From contig JAJEKV010000011.1 in assembly GCA_021234155.1 (NCBI GenBank), forward strand, positions 14,361,255-14,425,254: a stretch of 64,000 nt of DNA, in the 5' to 3' direction. Made by a program: the position numbers and the translations under genes. The notes below the pieces were generated by a model, which saw nothing but the letters and a program-made list of their open reading frames with translations, did no database searches and was not told the DNA's origin. Numbering within the stretch: position 1 is the stretch's first letter; each line of letters begins with the position of its first letter. This DNA comes from Isoetes taiwanensis. Its lineage: Eukaryota; Streptophyta; Lycopodiopsida; Isoetales; Isoetaceae. Below, in pieces: positions 23,830 to 34,416 of the stretch.

Positions 23830-24582
23830 TCTACACGCACATCATCACGCGTTTTGGTTGTCCCACGGAACTTGTTAGTGATCGTGGTGTGCATTTTGTC
23901 AATCATACCATTAAGGAGCTGACGGACTATCTTCACATCCAACACCGGAAGAGTACACCTTATTATCCTCAAGGAAATGGATTGGCTGAAAGTACCAACA
24001 AAACTCTCATCACTATTCTCAAAAAAATTTGTGACGCTTCTCGCACAGATTGACAAGATAAGTTGCCTACTGTTCTTTGGGCTTACAACACCAGTTTTAA
24101 GATTGCTACTGACCACACTCCTTTCAAACTAGTTTATGGACAAGAAGCTCTCATGCCTTTTGAATATATTCTTCCGACTCTCTGCTTCCAACTTGCTACA
24201 GCACATAATCTACCTGCTGCACTCAAGGAACGGGTTTATCAATTGGAACGCTTGGATGAACTTCGGCGAGATGCTTACATTCGTGTTCTTCATGGACAAC
24301 AGTTGCAGAAATCATTGCATGACAAAAGACTTAAAACAAAAACATTCAAAGAAGGAGATTTGGTTTATTCACGTTACAAAAATTTTCCGGGCAAGTTAAA
24401 GTTTAGATGGCTTGGTCCTTATCAAATTGTTCAAGTGGTGCAACCCAGTGTTTTCAAGCTGGCTGAACTCGATTACCTACTCTTGTTAATGGTTTTCGCC
24501 TTAAACTATTTCATACAGAAGTTACAGACAGTTCTACTCCAGATGCACCACACAGTTCTGACACCACAGATAGTGACTAAAA
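23830..24582 (+). pseudogene. Ty3-type integrase, C-terminal two thirds
   Basis: It begins at ITRFGCPTELVSDRG, containing the second Asp of the D,D,E triad; the first Asp is missing by truncation. PYYPQGNGLAESTNKTL contributes the Glu. A TGA at 24051-24053 interrupts an otherwise continuous frame before LPTVLWAYNTS. Downstream are HTPFKLVYGQEALMP and KFRWLGPYQIVQV, the usual C-terminal DNA-binding part, then a further frame change near 24467. It is inactive. Confidence 0.9.
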
Positions 24583-25489
24583 GAGGCATATTTATATTAC
24601 TAGAGGCAATATTACAAAATGTGAGCCGCCGCTCACTATTTTCCGCTATGAGCCGAAGCTCTATTTACAAAATCCTACAGAGAAAAACCCTCTACTCTGG
24701 GTTTGGAGCAGAGGTGATGCACAGGATGTGGTAATAGTTCTGCTCCGGATCCCAGCGCAGGTGAATCACCACCTCCATCCCGTTGGTGTGGGGATCGGGG
24801 TGCTCAGCCATCCCACGGCACCACCCATCCATGGGAATGCCATGGTTGTGGCACCTCCACAGGTCCAAGCAGTCCATCTTGCATGTTATCCACTCGAGGC
24901 AGTTCGAAGGCATGGTGCACTTGTCGTGAAGTCCTGCAGCAGACATACTGAGCGCCATCGGCTGTCTCAGCTTCACCCACTGTTTCTCTTATATAGCCAA
25001 CCGAGGCCCTCCCTGTCGACGTGGACCAATCAGCAAATTTGCCAACGTGTTAGCAATGCAAGGCTCTTTCTAATTCCAGAATCTTTTCTCCCGCCGCATA
25101 TCTAGCCATGGTACCTTCTGACACTTTCGTTTTAATGATATCCCACTTCGAGTTGCCAGCATTAAATGACATTCCTTCTTTTCCCACCCGTCGAACATTA
25201 ATGTGTGTCCTTTCGCCAGCTGTCACATCAGATCATTCCCTTACGTCTCATCGCCACCGTTCAATGCTTCTCCATTTACCGTTTGGGGACTTAGCCAAAA
25301 TTTTGCCTCTCAATCGCCTCCTTCGCATCTGTCGCCACCTGGCATCATCAACGGTTGCATGTTCATCCTCATCATGCCCCTTCGCCAACACTTGTGTGCC
25401 CTAAAACCTTTTCGCCTATCTGCGTCTTCGTCTTCCGCTCTCCGCCTTCGCAACACAGTTCTTCCTGTTCCTTTCCGACGCTCTTCGCC
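24583..25489 (+). other. Decayed linker between integrase and extra ORF
   Basis: Fragmentary frames are open, for example a 125-codon run at 24728-25105 with no recognised motif. From about 25400 it turns into a pyrimidine-rich leader ending in tcgccATGG, which resembles a 5' UTR with a good start context for the ORF at 25490. Confidence 0.4.
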
Positions 25490-25813
25490 ATGGCTGCACC
25501 CAAATTTCCTACACTTCAAGCTTCTACTCCAAGAGATCCGGCTCTTTTTGAGTCTGTGACCTTCTCGACACCTACCTTTCGCGAAGCCCTAGTCGGCCCG
25601 AGTTGTGAAGTCGCCGAACGCCAGGAGCTCTACGAATTCTCACAAATGGAGCTCCCTGCACCCAATCCTGACCAATTGAAGCAGTTCGTTGCTCATATCG
25701 TCAACAGCCCGGAAGGATATGCTACTGTGGTCGATGGCACCACCATCTTGCTCACTCAGCACCTAATTTCTGAGGTATTCCATATTCCTTTAAAAAAACC
25801 TTCTTTATCTTAG
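25490..25813 (+). CDS. Extra ORF of LTR retrotransposon, unknown function
   Basis: A 107-codon frame starts at an ATG in a favourable gccATGGCT context after a pyrimidine-rich leader. It encodes an acidic, helix-prone protein with TTILLTQHLISEVFHIP near its end, reminiscent of the plant mobile-element proteins that sit between pol and the 3' LTR of some Ty3 elements. That assignment is by style, not a firm domain match. Further related peptide (AALQDIDVTEFGAVPYQANM) continues after the TAG, so the ORF is probably truncated by mutation. Confidence 0.45.
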   Translation: MAAPKFPTLQASTPRDPALFESVTFSTPTFREALVGPSCEVAERQELYEFSQMELPAPNPDQLKQFVAHIVNSPEGYATVVDGTTILLTQHLISEVFHIPLKKPSLS

Positions 25814-26172
25814 GCTGCCTTACAGGACATAGATGTCACGGAGTTTGGCGCAGTTCCTTATCAAGCCAACATGCATCGCCTTACAAATATTGCCACTTAA
25901 ATCGGCAGCGTCCCATCTTTTATTGCAACCCGAATGCCAGCGCCAGTGCCTTCGGTCTTCAGACCTGTCTTCTCATGGAATGCCAGTTCGTTCCTTCGGA
26001 AGCCCATGCTGCCCTGGAAGACATGGTTGATGCCGATCCTGCCCTTGGGCTCAACACTCCTGACGCTCTTCAAACACGCCCGGACCTCATTGGCAATTAC
26101 CATAATGGCGCCCGTCCTCATTCCCGTGAGGATCACTTCCAAACTGATGGATTCCCGCCATCGGAATCACTT

Positions 26173-26281
26173 CCTCCATTTCTTCACCCTGAGTGTCGTT
26201 TGGTGGGAGGGAGTGTTAGTCCTGTACTCCTCCATTTCTTCACCCTGAGTGTCGTTTGGTGGGAGGGAGTGTTAGTCCTGT
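26173..26281. repeat. 56-bp-period direct duplication across PPT and LTR start
   Basis: Copies at 26173-26225 and 26229-26281 each contain ctccatttcttcaccctgag, the polypurine tract and the first dozen LTR bases (tgttagtcctgt). The LTR edge is therefore present twice in tandem. Confidence 0.9.
26258..26269 (+). promoter_or_regulatory. Polypurine tract
   Basis: GGTGGGAGGGAG immediately precedes the TGTT of the 3' LTR, the expected site of plus-strand DNA priming. Confidence 0.75.
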
Positions 26282-26860
26282 GCCTCCTGGTACAGGACTA
26301 TTCATGCATACGACGGACCAAGTCAAGGCCAAGGATCCACGCCCCGTGCACGGGTCGGGCCGTCAAAGGCCCAACAAGACCAAGCGCACCACGCAGACAA
26401 AGACCACGCCGGGCGTCAAGAGGAGGCGCCGGACAAGTGACGGCCCGCCACACCGCCTCACCGGCGTCAGCGTGATTTCAGGCACTTCAAGAGGCACCGC
26501 CAGCATTCCTGCAAATTAGGCCTCCTTCCAGGAGTCGACACCAAGATCAGTCAGAGTGTCTATATTGGGCCAAAGGCCATTGTACTATATATATGAGTAG
26601 AGCTAGCACATGAGTTTTTAGATGAGTTTTGAGTCTTGTCTCACTTCAGTTTTCTCTCGATTGCGAGAGCTCATGTATCTTCATTGATATCAAGGAAGTT
26701 GTTCTCATTATTGTCTCATTTGTTCTCTGTTGTTTTCTTTTCTCTTTTCCTTTGTTCCTTTGCAAATCCCGCGTGACATAGTCCCCGGATTCTCCTGTTA
26801 GATCCAAGGGTCCTCACAGAGGGCTGTCTTGCAGGAGTTCCCGAACCCAGACCCCAAACA
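26270..26860 (+). mobile_element. 3' LTR (591 bp)
   Basis: It starts TGTTAG after the polypurine tract and ends CCAAACA, giving TGTT...AACA borders. A TATA-like run (actatatatatga, about 26584-26596) sits 320 bp in, followed by a T/C-rich leader, as in many plant LTR promoters. The 3' boundary is inferred from the terminal inverted bases because there is no second LTR to align. Confidence 0.65.
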
Positions 26861-27650
26861 GGTTTTAGTGATTGCGGTTTAAGTTTCAATCAGGTATGAA
26901 GAAGCCAATCTTCCCTTCAATTTCTGGAGTTCTTGAAGCATTGCCCCTGTGTTTTAGTTTTTTTTTTTTGCTTTTTGTAGGAAATTAGGAAGCAGACCCG
27001 GTAGGGACAGAGGCAGCCTCTATATTTGTTGTTGGTTTGCACCCAAATAGGTCCGCAGAAATCCTTATTTTCTTTCATTTTTTAGGCAATAAGAAACCTA
27101 TTAAAATCTTGATTGTTATCCGTGAATCCCAGCAAGCTTTTGACATCTACACGCTAAGAAAACATGGATACCAAGAGCAAGATTATTCTTCCATTCCTAG
27201 GCATCTGCCCTGCTATGTAAGGATATAGATACAAGCAATCAACAGGCGAAATTTCTGTAAGAGTGCATGAAGCCAAATCAAGACCGTCGAATTCCTTGGG
27301 CCTTTTTTGCAACTGATGGTAATTTCTTTTTTGCAAGGTTTCCACGGCAAGACAGTAAGCATATGCTCAGCAAATCAAGCGGCAAATCCACGATAAATTT
27401 TCTGTAAATTTGCATGCCATTTTCTCTGTAAATCTGTCGTTTCCTCAATAAATTTGCATGACGTTTCCTCTGCAAATTCGATTCTACTGTTATAAAGTTC
27501 GTCGCTTCCTCTGCAAATTCGATTCTACTATTATAAAAGTTTGGAACAAAACAACATGGAGCTTGGCGCCAAGAAGCAGCATGGAAAACAGAAGCGCCAA
27601 CGGTTGTCGCAATTGACAGTGGCAACAAAAGCCAGTTTTCTTTTTTTTTT
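26861..27650. other. No recognised gene
   Basis: AT-rich. Several related ctctgcaaattcg/tctgtaaatttgc phrases recur between 27395 and 27530, suggesting a short degenerate repeat. No coding content. Confidence 0.45.
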
Positions 27651-27654
27651 ATAC

Positions 27655-27827
27655 AAAAATTGCGATACAGGAGTCAAACAGGAGTGCCCTCTATCCTCGA
27701 CTTTATTCGGGATATACATAGATGCATTACAAGGTTTCATAGCAGAACAGCAAGGGGACACGGACGCCCCTACACTAGGAGACACCAAAGTACCCATTAT
27801 GCTATATGCTGATGACCTAAGCATGAT
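27655..27827 (+). pseudogene. LINE reverse transcriptase, left part (interrupted by LTR element)
   Basis: It encodes GVKQECPLSSTLFGIYIDAL and LYADDLSM, the RT palm with its paired catalytic Asp. The frame stops making sense at 27828, where an LTR begins. It resumes in the same phase at 40888 once the LTR element and one copy of ATGAT are discounted. The 5' part of RT is absent and the start at about 27650 abuts a T-rich run. Confidence 0.9.
27823..27827. repeat. Target-site duplication ATGAT, left copy
   Basis: ATGAT directly precedes TGTGACG of the 5' LTR and recurs at 40883-40887 directly after the 3' LTR. Confidence 0.9.
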
Positions 27828-27837
27828 TGTGACGTTC

Positions 27838-27874
27838 CAGGGAAATATACGCCATAAATACGTATATTTCCAGG
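27838..27874. promoter_or_regulatory. Hairpin at LTR 5' edge
   Basis: Inverted repeat ggaaatatacg ... cgtatatttcc, an 11-bp perfect stem with a short loop. It is conserved at the same place in the 3' LTR (39258-39292), as expected of a cis element of the U3 end. Confidence 0.7.
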
Positions 27875-27987
27875 CCCATCACTATACAAGTCTATCTTCA
27901 TAGCCTTGTATACCATAGATTGTGGCACTAGGGGGCATGACTAAGTTATTCATATAACTTAGCCAACCTTAGGTCAAGACCGTTTTC

Positions 27988-28098
27988 CACGTGGCCTTAA
28001 CCTATTGGGCACCCGCCACATGGACTTACCCTATTGGAGCCACGTGGCATAACATGTGAACCCTAACCTATAAAGGCCTAAACCCTAACCCTAGGCCT
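27988..28098 (+). promoter_or_regulatory. Putative LTR promoter: two G-boxes, TATA, telo-box
   Basis: CACGTG occurs at 27988-27993 and 28041-28046, each beside a ctattgg (inverted CCAAT-like) motif. A ctataaag TATA-like box is at 28068-28075, then aaaccctaaccctagg, a plant telo-box-like string. The order fits a pol II promoter with transcription starting near 28100. The same arrangement is present in the 3' LTR. Confidence 0.55.
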
Positions 28099-29478
28099 CT
28101 TTTTTCTCGCTCCAACAAATGGGGGAACCTTCTTGGCCGAAACTCCGCTTTGAGAACCGTCATTGCCGGGCACAAAGATAGCATGGCAGCCCCCAGAGCA
28201 TGAGTGCATCAGCAGGAGTGGGAGCTACCTCGAACACCTCGAAAACTATGGAGACGCCAGGATTGGGAGGGAGTGCTTCTGGAGCAGGTATGTAGAGTAG
28301 TGCTCTTAGTAGTTCATCTGGAAGCTAGCACTCCAAATGGGTTAGTATTTCGTATCTAGAGTAGAGCTATCCTAGAACCCTTGTCCAACATCTTGAACCC
28401 TAATCAAGGAACCCTAACTGTAAGTTAGATATGTATGATTAGGTTAAGATGTTCTTATGATGATTATCATGATATGATGTTATGTGATGTTGGTTGATCA
28501 TGTTTGCTCCTCTTGTATTGGGAAGGGGGGTAGAGACCTAGTAGCCATTACGTAGTATGCTCCTAGTCTAGATCCCTTAGTTCCTATTATTATGCGGCCT
28601 ATGCATAGGAACCCACCAGGCTATGGAGGCTATGATGTGACTCAGCACTACACAACGGGGCTAGAGGCAATGCGGAGGGAGGATCCCTGCTGAGCGTGGC
28701 TACTGGGGATCCCATAGTGGGCTAAGCTTATGGTCGGTCACTTCGTGTGGGCCAGGCATGGGTCCGACACCTCCTGGGGCAATGGTGTCGCCCTGCCTCT
28801 CAAGAGTTACAAGTGTTGGCTTGGCTCTTGTTTTGGGGGGTTAAGTCGGGTAAGAATCGTATGTCGCCACGATTCTCTAGCCGCCCGTGGAACCTCTAGA
28901 CCCCGGGAAAGGGAGATGCAACCCTTCCTGCCTCGACGGACCAGGGAGATGCAACCTGGAGTAGTCCCGATGGGTGATGCCATGGGATTGCATATCCGGA
29001 AGGCTAAAGTCATGCCAGAGCTTGATCTATCCCATCTGCAAAGTATGCACAGGAGGGGCGGATGGAGTGGTCAACCCTAGCCATTGTCTATAGCCAGCCC
29101 CGCCATTGTTATGACTCGGTCTGCTCTATCTTGAGGCCTAGCCGTCAGTCTACCTCCCCATGAGTCTGAGCCTTGGGTAGGAGCTCTCATGTTTTACGGT
29201 ATATGTTTGTCTCTGTTGTAGCTATGGATATGTGGATGTGCTACCCTTCGAGGTAGTATGATGTATTGTTATTGTTAGTTCTGATGTTGTTTATGCTTCC
29301 GCTGTGATAGGAGCCCATAAAGGGAAGGGCGCGCAAGACACCTTCGTGTCCCCTTCTCGCACTAGGGATACCCTGGAGTGGGGGATAGACGGAGGGCCCA
29401 TGCGGTCGAAGGACCGGATGGGGGATTTCCTACGGAGTGTACGGCCGGGCGCCGTATATTTTGTAGGGAGCATCACAA

Positions 29479-29490
29479 TGGTATCAGAGC
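29479..29490 (+). promoter_or_regulatory. Primer-binding site for initiator Met tRNA
   Basis: TGGTATCAGAGC lies one base after the LTR end. It is complementary to the 3' end of plant initiator methionine tRNA, the usual primer of plant LTR retrotransposons. Confidence 0.92.
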
Positions 29491-30116
29491 AATGTTTTTG
29501 GTTGACCAAGAGCTAGCCCTGACCATATCCCTAAATAGGTAGACTAACTGGCCTAGCTAATTAATGGAATGAGAATTCCAGTCTTGAACCGTGAAATGTG
29601 GGAGAAAATTTTTCCCCATTAGCAGGATCATAATTAGATTAAGTATAGTCTAAGTGAGAAATAATATAGTCAAACGAAACCTTCTAGTAAATTTGAGCTC
29701 AAGTTGTTCATGAACGCAGAAAATTGAACGAGAAATCGCTCAAAAGAAGCTTGAAAGAAAATGGCGTGAAATGACGACTACTTGGCCCAAAAGAAACTAG
29801 GAAATTTTGAGAAATAGTTAAGTAATTAGGGAAAGTACCTTAATTAATAACCCATAGTTATAATAAAATTACTCTTAAAGAAAAGTAGTTACTAAACCTA
29901 TGGAAGCACCTCTACCCCCTAGAAGTTTCCAAATGGTAGCTTGAACCTCTCCTTTACCCTTGTAAGGCGAATTATAAGCTAATCTCCGAAGCTGCCATAA
30001 GAGTGTCCACCGAACGAACAACCGACGAGATCGATCCAAAGGAGCCGCGAATAGACATAGTCGACCATTGATAGAGGCAAGATCGCTCGAAGAGGCCACC
30101 ATCAAGGAAGCTAAGT
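29491..30116. other. Retrotransposon leader, no gene seen
   Basis: The region between PBS and the H3-like sequence is AT-rich, with frequent stops in all plus frames. Confidence 0.5.
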
Positions 30117-31215
30117 GTCGGGAGGACCAAACAAGCAGCTAGGAAGGTTGGAAGGTCCAGCTTGCACCAGAACATTGAAGCACCCACGGTGGGCGGCGAT
30201 AAGCAAATTCTTGAGGCCCTGCGACCTAGGCCAGATGACAAACTTAGCCACTCAAGCTCTTCAGGCGAATCGTTGCACTCGTGGAGGAGCAATGACTTAG
30301 CATTTCAGGTCAATGATCGCAAGGCTCGTGGGAAATTGAGATTGTGGCGCCTACTTCTGGAGGTGAGGAGCAAGTAGCAAGAGCAACCTTGGCAATACGA
30401 GCAACCCCAGCCGCAGGAACAGCAGCAAGGGGAGCGAGCAATCAATGCGAAAGAAAAGGAAGGAAGAGACGTAGGCAAGGGAGAAGCGAACAAAGAGGCG
30501 TAAAGCTAGGCGTAGGGGCGAGGTTATCAGAGAACCACAGCCGGACGAATTGCAGGAGGATGAGTCCGAGGAGGAAGGACCACATCAACAGGAGGGGGGA
30601 GCAAGAGGCTAAAAAAGAAGAGGAGGAGGAGGCCGAAGAACAGATGGAGTCTACGCTCGGCAACCATATCCAATGCAGTCCAAGGAGAGCAACATCAGCG
30701 AGAAGCTACTTAAAGCTAAAGCAAGATATGGAGTAGGAGAAGAAGAAAGCAGCATGCAAGATTTATCTCCGCCAACGGATCTGACAAGGTAGCCGACCAG
30801 GGTCGAAAAGCCAGCCTCCACCACCTCGACTCGATTCTCCGAAGAAGGTCTGCCATGGGCCAAATCCCCAGCACATTAGAGCTGCTCAGCATATTTGGCA
30901 TTGCCAACAGCGTACCAGTCTGATGATCCAGAAAGTCTCTTTTCGAGTGCCTACATCAAAGGTCTATGCAGGAGTTCAAGATGGGCTACGACTACCGAGC
31001 CACATCAACGACGGTGAGGTCCCGCCAGGAAGCGGCCAAAGTCGAGGAGGCCAAGATCTGCACCCTTGATGGTCCGAGCCCTGTAGGAGGCAGCAGAGGC
31101 GGAGCTGGTACAACCTTTTGAAGAAGGCAACCTCTGCGCAATGCATGCCATGCGGGTGACAGTCATGCCCAAAGACCTCCATCTGGCGAGGAGGATTCAC
31201 AAGGAGAAGCCGTGA
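30117..31215 (+). pseudogene. Histone H3-like pseudogene inside the LTR retrotransposon
   Basis: Three frames read in H3 order. At 30117: VGRTKQAARKVGRSS, close to the ARTKQTARK tail. At 30836: SPKKVCHGPNP...CQQRTSLMIQKVSF, matching the KKPHRYRPG...QKSTELLIRKLPF block less strongly. At 31069-31215: MVRAL, stop, [20 protein letters not shown], then [14 protein letters not shown] and a TGA seven residues later, a strong match to the last half of the H3 fold. TAG at 31084 replaces the Gln of ALQEAAEA. At least two frame changes, a roughly 100-bp insertion before helix 2, and a long basic/acidic linker (30380-30760) are present. Tail length and divergence could suit a CENH3-type variant, but this is not proven. 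It occupies the usual gag position. Confidence 0.75.
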
Positions 31216-31341
31216 AGAGCTCTAGTTTAGTAAACTATATAAATATAAGTTTTCCTTGTACATTTTACTCGTTTTTCTTTGTGTGATGCTTAGAATGCTT
31301 ATAATAGGTTAAGTAGCATAAAGTATTAGCACACAAGAATC

Positions 31342-31900
31342 AACTTTGCTTCAAAAAATTGGCAAACTGCGTGAGACCGCGCCGATTGGCCCTGTGTTCG
31401 CAACGCAGAGTGATTTCGCGCGAACTCACCGGGGTACCGCGATTTCGAGAAAAATTGATCCAAAATTTGTGCTAAAAGTTAGTAGATTGCTTAGAATTTG
31501 CTTAGGAACCCGGTTTAGAACCAAATTTCAGCAAAAATCATTTAAGATTGGCAAAATTCAGCTAACCCGGATGAGAACGCGCCGATTGGCCCTGCGTTCG
31601 CAACGCAGAGCAATTTCGCGCGAACTCACCCCGTTGCCTTGAAATTCCACTTTTAGATGCTCATTTTGCTTGAAATAAGTTGCTAATTAGCTTAGAAGTA
31701 GCCTAAATAGGCATTTTAGAGTTTTATAGTTCTTAAATTGTTGACTTTTTGTAATAAATTAGGGTACCAGGGTGAGACCGCGCCAGAAGGGTGTGCGTTG
31801 AGAACGCAGATGCCATTGGCGCTATCTCACCCGGGTTTCATGGTTTTGGCGCTATCTCACCCGGGTCTCATGGTTCCAACCAAAAATTCAGCAAAATTGC
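31342..31900. repeat. Three ~200-bp tandem units with hairpin cores
   Basis: Units begin near 31342, 31542 and 31742; the landmark gagaccgcgcc or gagaacgcgcc falls at 31373, 31573 and 31773. Units 1 and 2 share gccgattggccctg, tgcgttcgcaacgcag and tttcgcgcgaactcacc. Within a unit, gtgag...cgcgc pairs with gcgcg...ctcac around an inner tgcgtt/aacgca stem. Unit 3 is more diverged and carries a doubled ggcgctatctcacccgggt. The frame across it (31346-31642) is a repeat by-product. Confidence 0.75.
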
Positions 31901-34416
31901 TTTGGAAAAGGTCGTAGTGCACATGCTAGTTCCCTGTCATGCATTCTAGGGTCTTGTAGTACCCCATTCTAGCTTTTCAATCCATTTGAACCTCATCTTA
32001 AAAGAATTCCCACCGTAGCGGGAATTGAACCTCCCACCGACAGGGTTGAACCCCCCCAAACCCCCTCGTTCCAACCACTGAGGGCGGGCATCGTTTATGT
32101 TTGAATTATAATTCTTAATTAGATTTAAGCTTTAAGAATGTTAGATAATATTAATGACCAAGCCTTAGACTTAGAACCAAGACCTTTAAGCTAGATAGAG
32201 ACAGCATCTGCATTCATCCCAGCTTAGTTGTCGCTCTTATCTTGCTAAGTGCCTTTTTGTCTACATACAGGTAGTATAATCAAGCCTTTTTCTTAGAAAC
32301 CAAGCTAGTTGCCAAGGCCTTAGAAATTGTTGTCACACGTTGGTATGATACACCAACACACGCGATAGGTGCACTACCATCAAGAGTCTTCGCCATGCCT
32401 TTTGTAGCATAGAAAATTATCCAGGAATTCATTCTATCTAGGTAATTTAGTGTAACACACCAAGTACACACAGTGAATAAGTCTCCTTCTACCATCCCAT
32501 GATAGTAAATAAGTACCTTTCTCAGTGTCTAGTAAAGTGCCAAATGCCAAGTGAACGTAAATAATTGTTGTTGTGATAGTATTAGTTGCCTTGTGCTTAG
32601 GGCAGTAATATAGGGCAGAAGAACCTTCGTTGCAGATCCTCGAGCCTCGACAGTGGAGCCACTCGACAACATCAACGAGTTGAAAACAGAAGGAAACCAT
32701 ATGAAGGAAACTTCAGCAAATCAAAAGCCAAAACGGTGTACAGGGAAGTCCGAACACGAAAAATAAAGGAGAGCCTATAGGAAGGATGATTGCGACATCA
32801 AGATTAGACACAAGAATTGCCAAGAGGGCTATGCAACAGCCAGTGGGCATCATGGCACTTACAAAATTGATCACATTAGGGGAGGAACATCTCCTAGTCA
32901 AGGATATTATCCAAGTGCCATATTGTCTTGAGGAAGGGCCCGACATCGATGACTAATGTTTAGAGATATGCCACCAACAAGTAGACGACTTCATCGACTC
33001 ATGACATCAAGAGTTCTGAAGGATGAGACTGAGCATACCTCCTAGGAAGGGCAACTATAGCAGATATAGAGGCCATAATAGTATCAGATTCAGACTTCAA
33101 GCAAAGATGCTTTGGCTAAGGAGGTATTACAAGCCAGCAAGGGTGGGCTGCTCAGAAATAGGAATATGGCGAGACTGCAACAAATTTCTTCCTCATCAGT
33201 CCCAATACTTCAGAGCGGCTACATCAACCTCGGCAGCACCATCGCAAGCTCATGATGATCTTCGATCTTCCACCTTAGGGATTGGAGGTCTAACGCCATC
33301 AACAAGAAGCACCATGGGGGACCTAATACCAGCATTACTAATTGATCAGTCAAAATTACAATCCGTGCACATGGATGCAAATAAACTTCTCTCAAGAAGA
33401 GAAGTTGCACAGTTAGAGGTGGTAAAGCACTCGACATTGTCATCAGCCTTATAACAGCAGCATGTGGCCGCCAAGATGAAGAATCAAATCAACAACGTCA
33501 ACACAACAACATCAATTCAGGAGTTAGAAGAATCATCCTCAAATCTCGCAACCTTCAAGGCAGATGAGTCAAACACGAAAGATTCTACACGGTGGTGAAC
33601 ATTACCTTCAAGCTCTTGGGATGCGACACCGAGCGTTACGTTATCTACTACATCATCAAGTCCACTAAGATGGATAATTTTAATGAAGGTAGTCAACATC
33701 AACATTAAGGACTAGAAGAGCTAGAATATGTTCGACAAAAGGAACAGGGCACATGAATGATTATACAACAACTCCAAGGAGACCAGATTTTTCAACAAAG
33801 TATGGATCATCGCCTTGCTACCCCAACGACTAACGACTACACCAGCTTTAAGCAAGCTAGAGGACCTATCAGATAGTTGAATATCTTAGAATTATGGGTG
33901 ATAACATCCATGATGGGATGGGGACGAAATTTCGAGTAGATTTTTGTCATTTCTTTTAAAAGGGATGGACCCAAGAATGGAGCAAAGCTTCAAGGATTGG
34001 GAAGAAAAACGTATGGAGTACAATACTTGTATACATTGATGACAGATATCCAACATATTGGAACCTCTTCGTGAGCTTGATCACCTCGCTAAGAAGGATT
34101 CAATAATAGGATAATCATCGACCATGTATATGACGAGTACTTCCACAGCATAAGGAATAATCCGATCAAATGAAGGGAAGCAATCTAATAAGTCCGGCCA
34201 ACTTCTTAGATGGCATCAACTCAAAGGTGGGACTATTTCAAGAGGGCAATAATTAAGAAAGGGGAGATCCTAGAGTATAGATTAGATCTAAAACAAGAAT
34301 AATTATCTAATCATATAGTTTTCTATGTGTGCCCAAAAGTAAGGTCATGCTTACTAAACTTGTGGCCATAGGATTTATGTAAGTAGTTCCTTAACTTGTA
34401 ATTTTGCACCTTCTAG
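31901..34416 (+). other. Degenerate gag/pol-leading region
   Basis: Short plus-strand pieces look coding but are broken. Examples are ARIAKRAMQQPVGIMALTKL (about 32750-32940) and fragments near 33590-33900 whose style resembles gag core. A 143-codon frame at 33023-33454 has no clear motif. No CCHC zinc knuckle was identified. I treat this as a worn gag and leader region of the LTR element. Confidence 0.4.

Larger units (their letters stand above)
23821..26860 (+). mobile_element. 3' part of a Ty3-type LTR retrotransposon
   Basis: From left to right: integrase missing its N-terminal half, a decayed linker, an extra ORF, a polypurine tract and one LTR. No matching 5' LTR or PBS was found to the left, where the L1 begins at once. 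It is therefore the 3' remnant of an element truncated or rearranged at the L1 junction. Confidence 0.8.
27828..29477 (+). mobile_element. 5' LTR (1650 bp)
   Basis: It begins TGTGACG and ends CATCACA (CGTCACA in the partner LTR, restoring the inverted terminus). Substitutions and small indels separate the two LTRs, for example at 28110-28150. The frame at 28730-29080 and its counterpart in the other LTR are not supported as genes. Confidence 0.93.

Noticed and set aside
27541-27654. 5' part of the 120-codon frame as LINE coding
   Set aside because: The residues before NCDTGVKQ have no RT similarity and derive from the T-rich flank; the LINE begins at about 27650.
28730-29080. 116-codon frame in the LTR, partly repeated at 40146-40379
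   Set aside because: It lies in the transcribed LTR region, is not conserved in length between the two LTRs and matches no family.
31342-31900. CRISPR-like regular repeats
   Set aside because: Units are 200 bp long, directly adjacent without unique spacers, and lie in a plant retrotransposon.
32000-32080. tRNA-like string (gaggttcaattcccgc on the minus strand)
   Set aside because: It resembles a T-arm, but no D-arm, anticodon arm or matching acceptor stem could be assembled.
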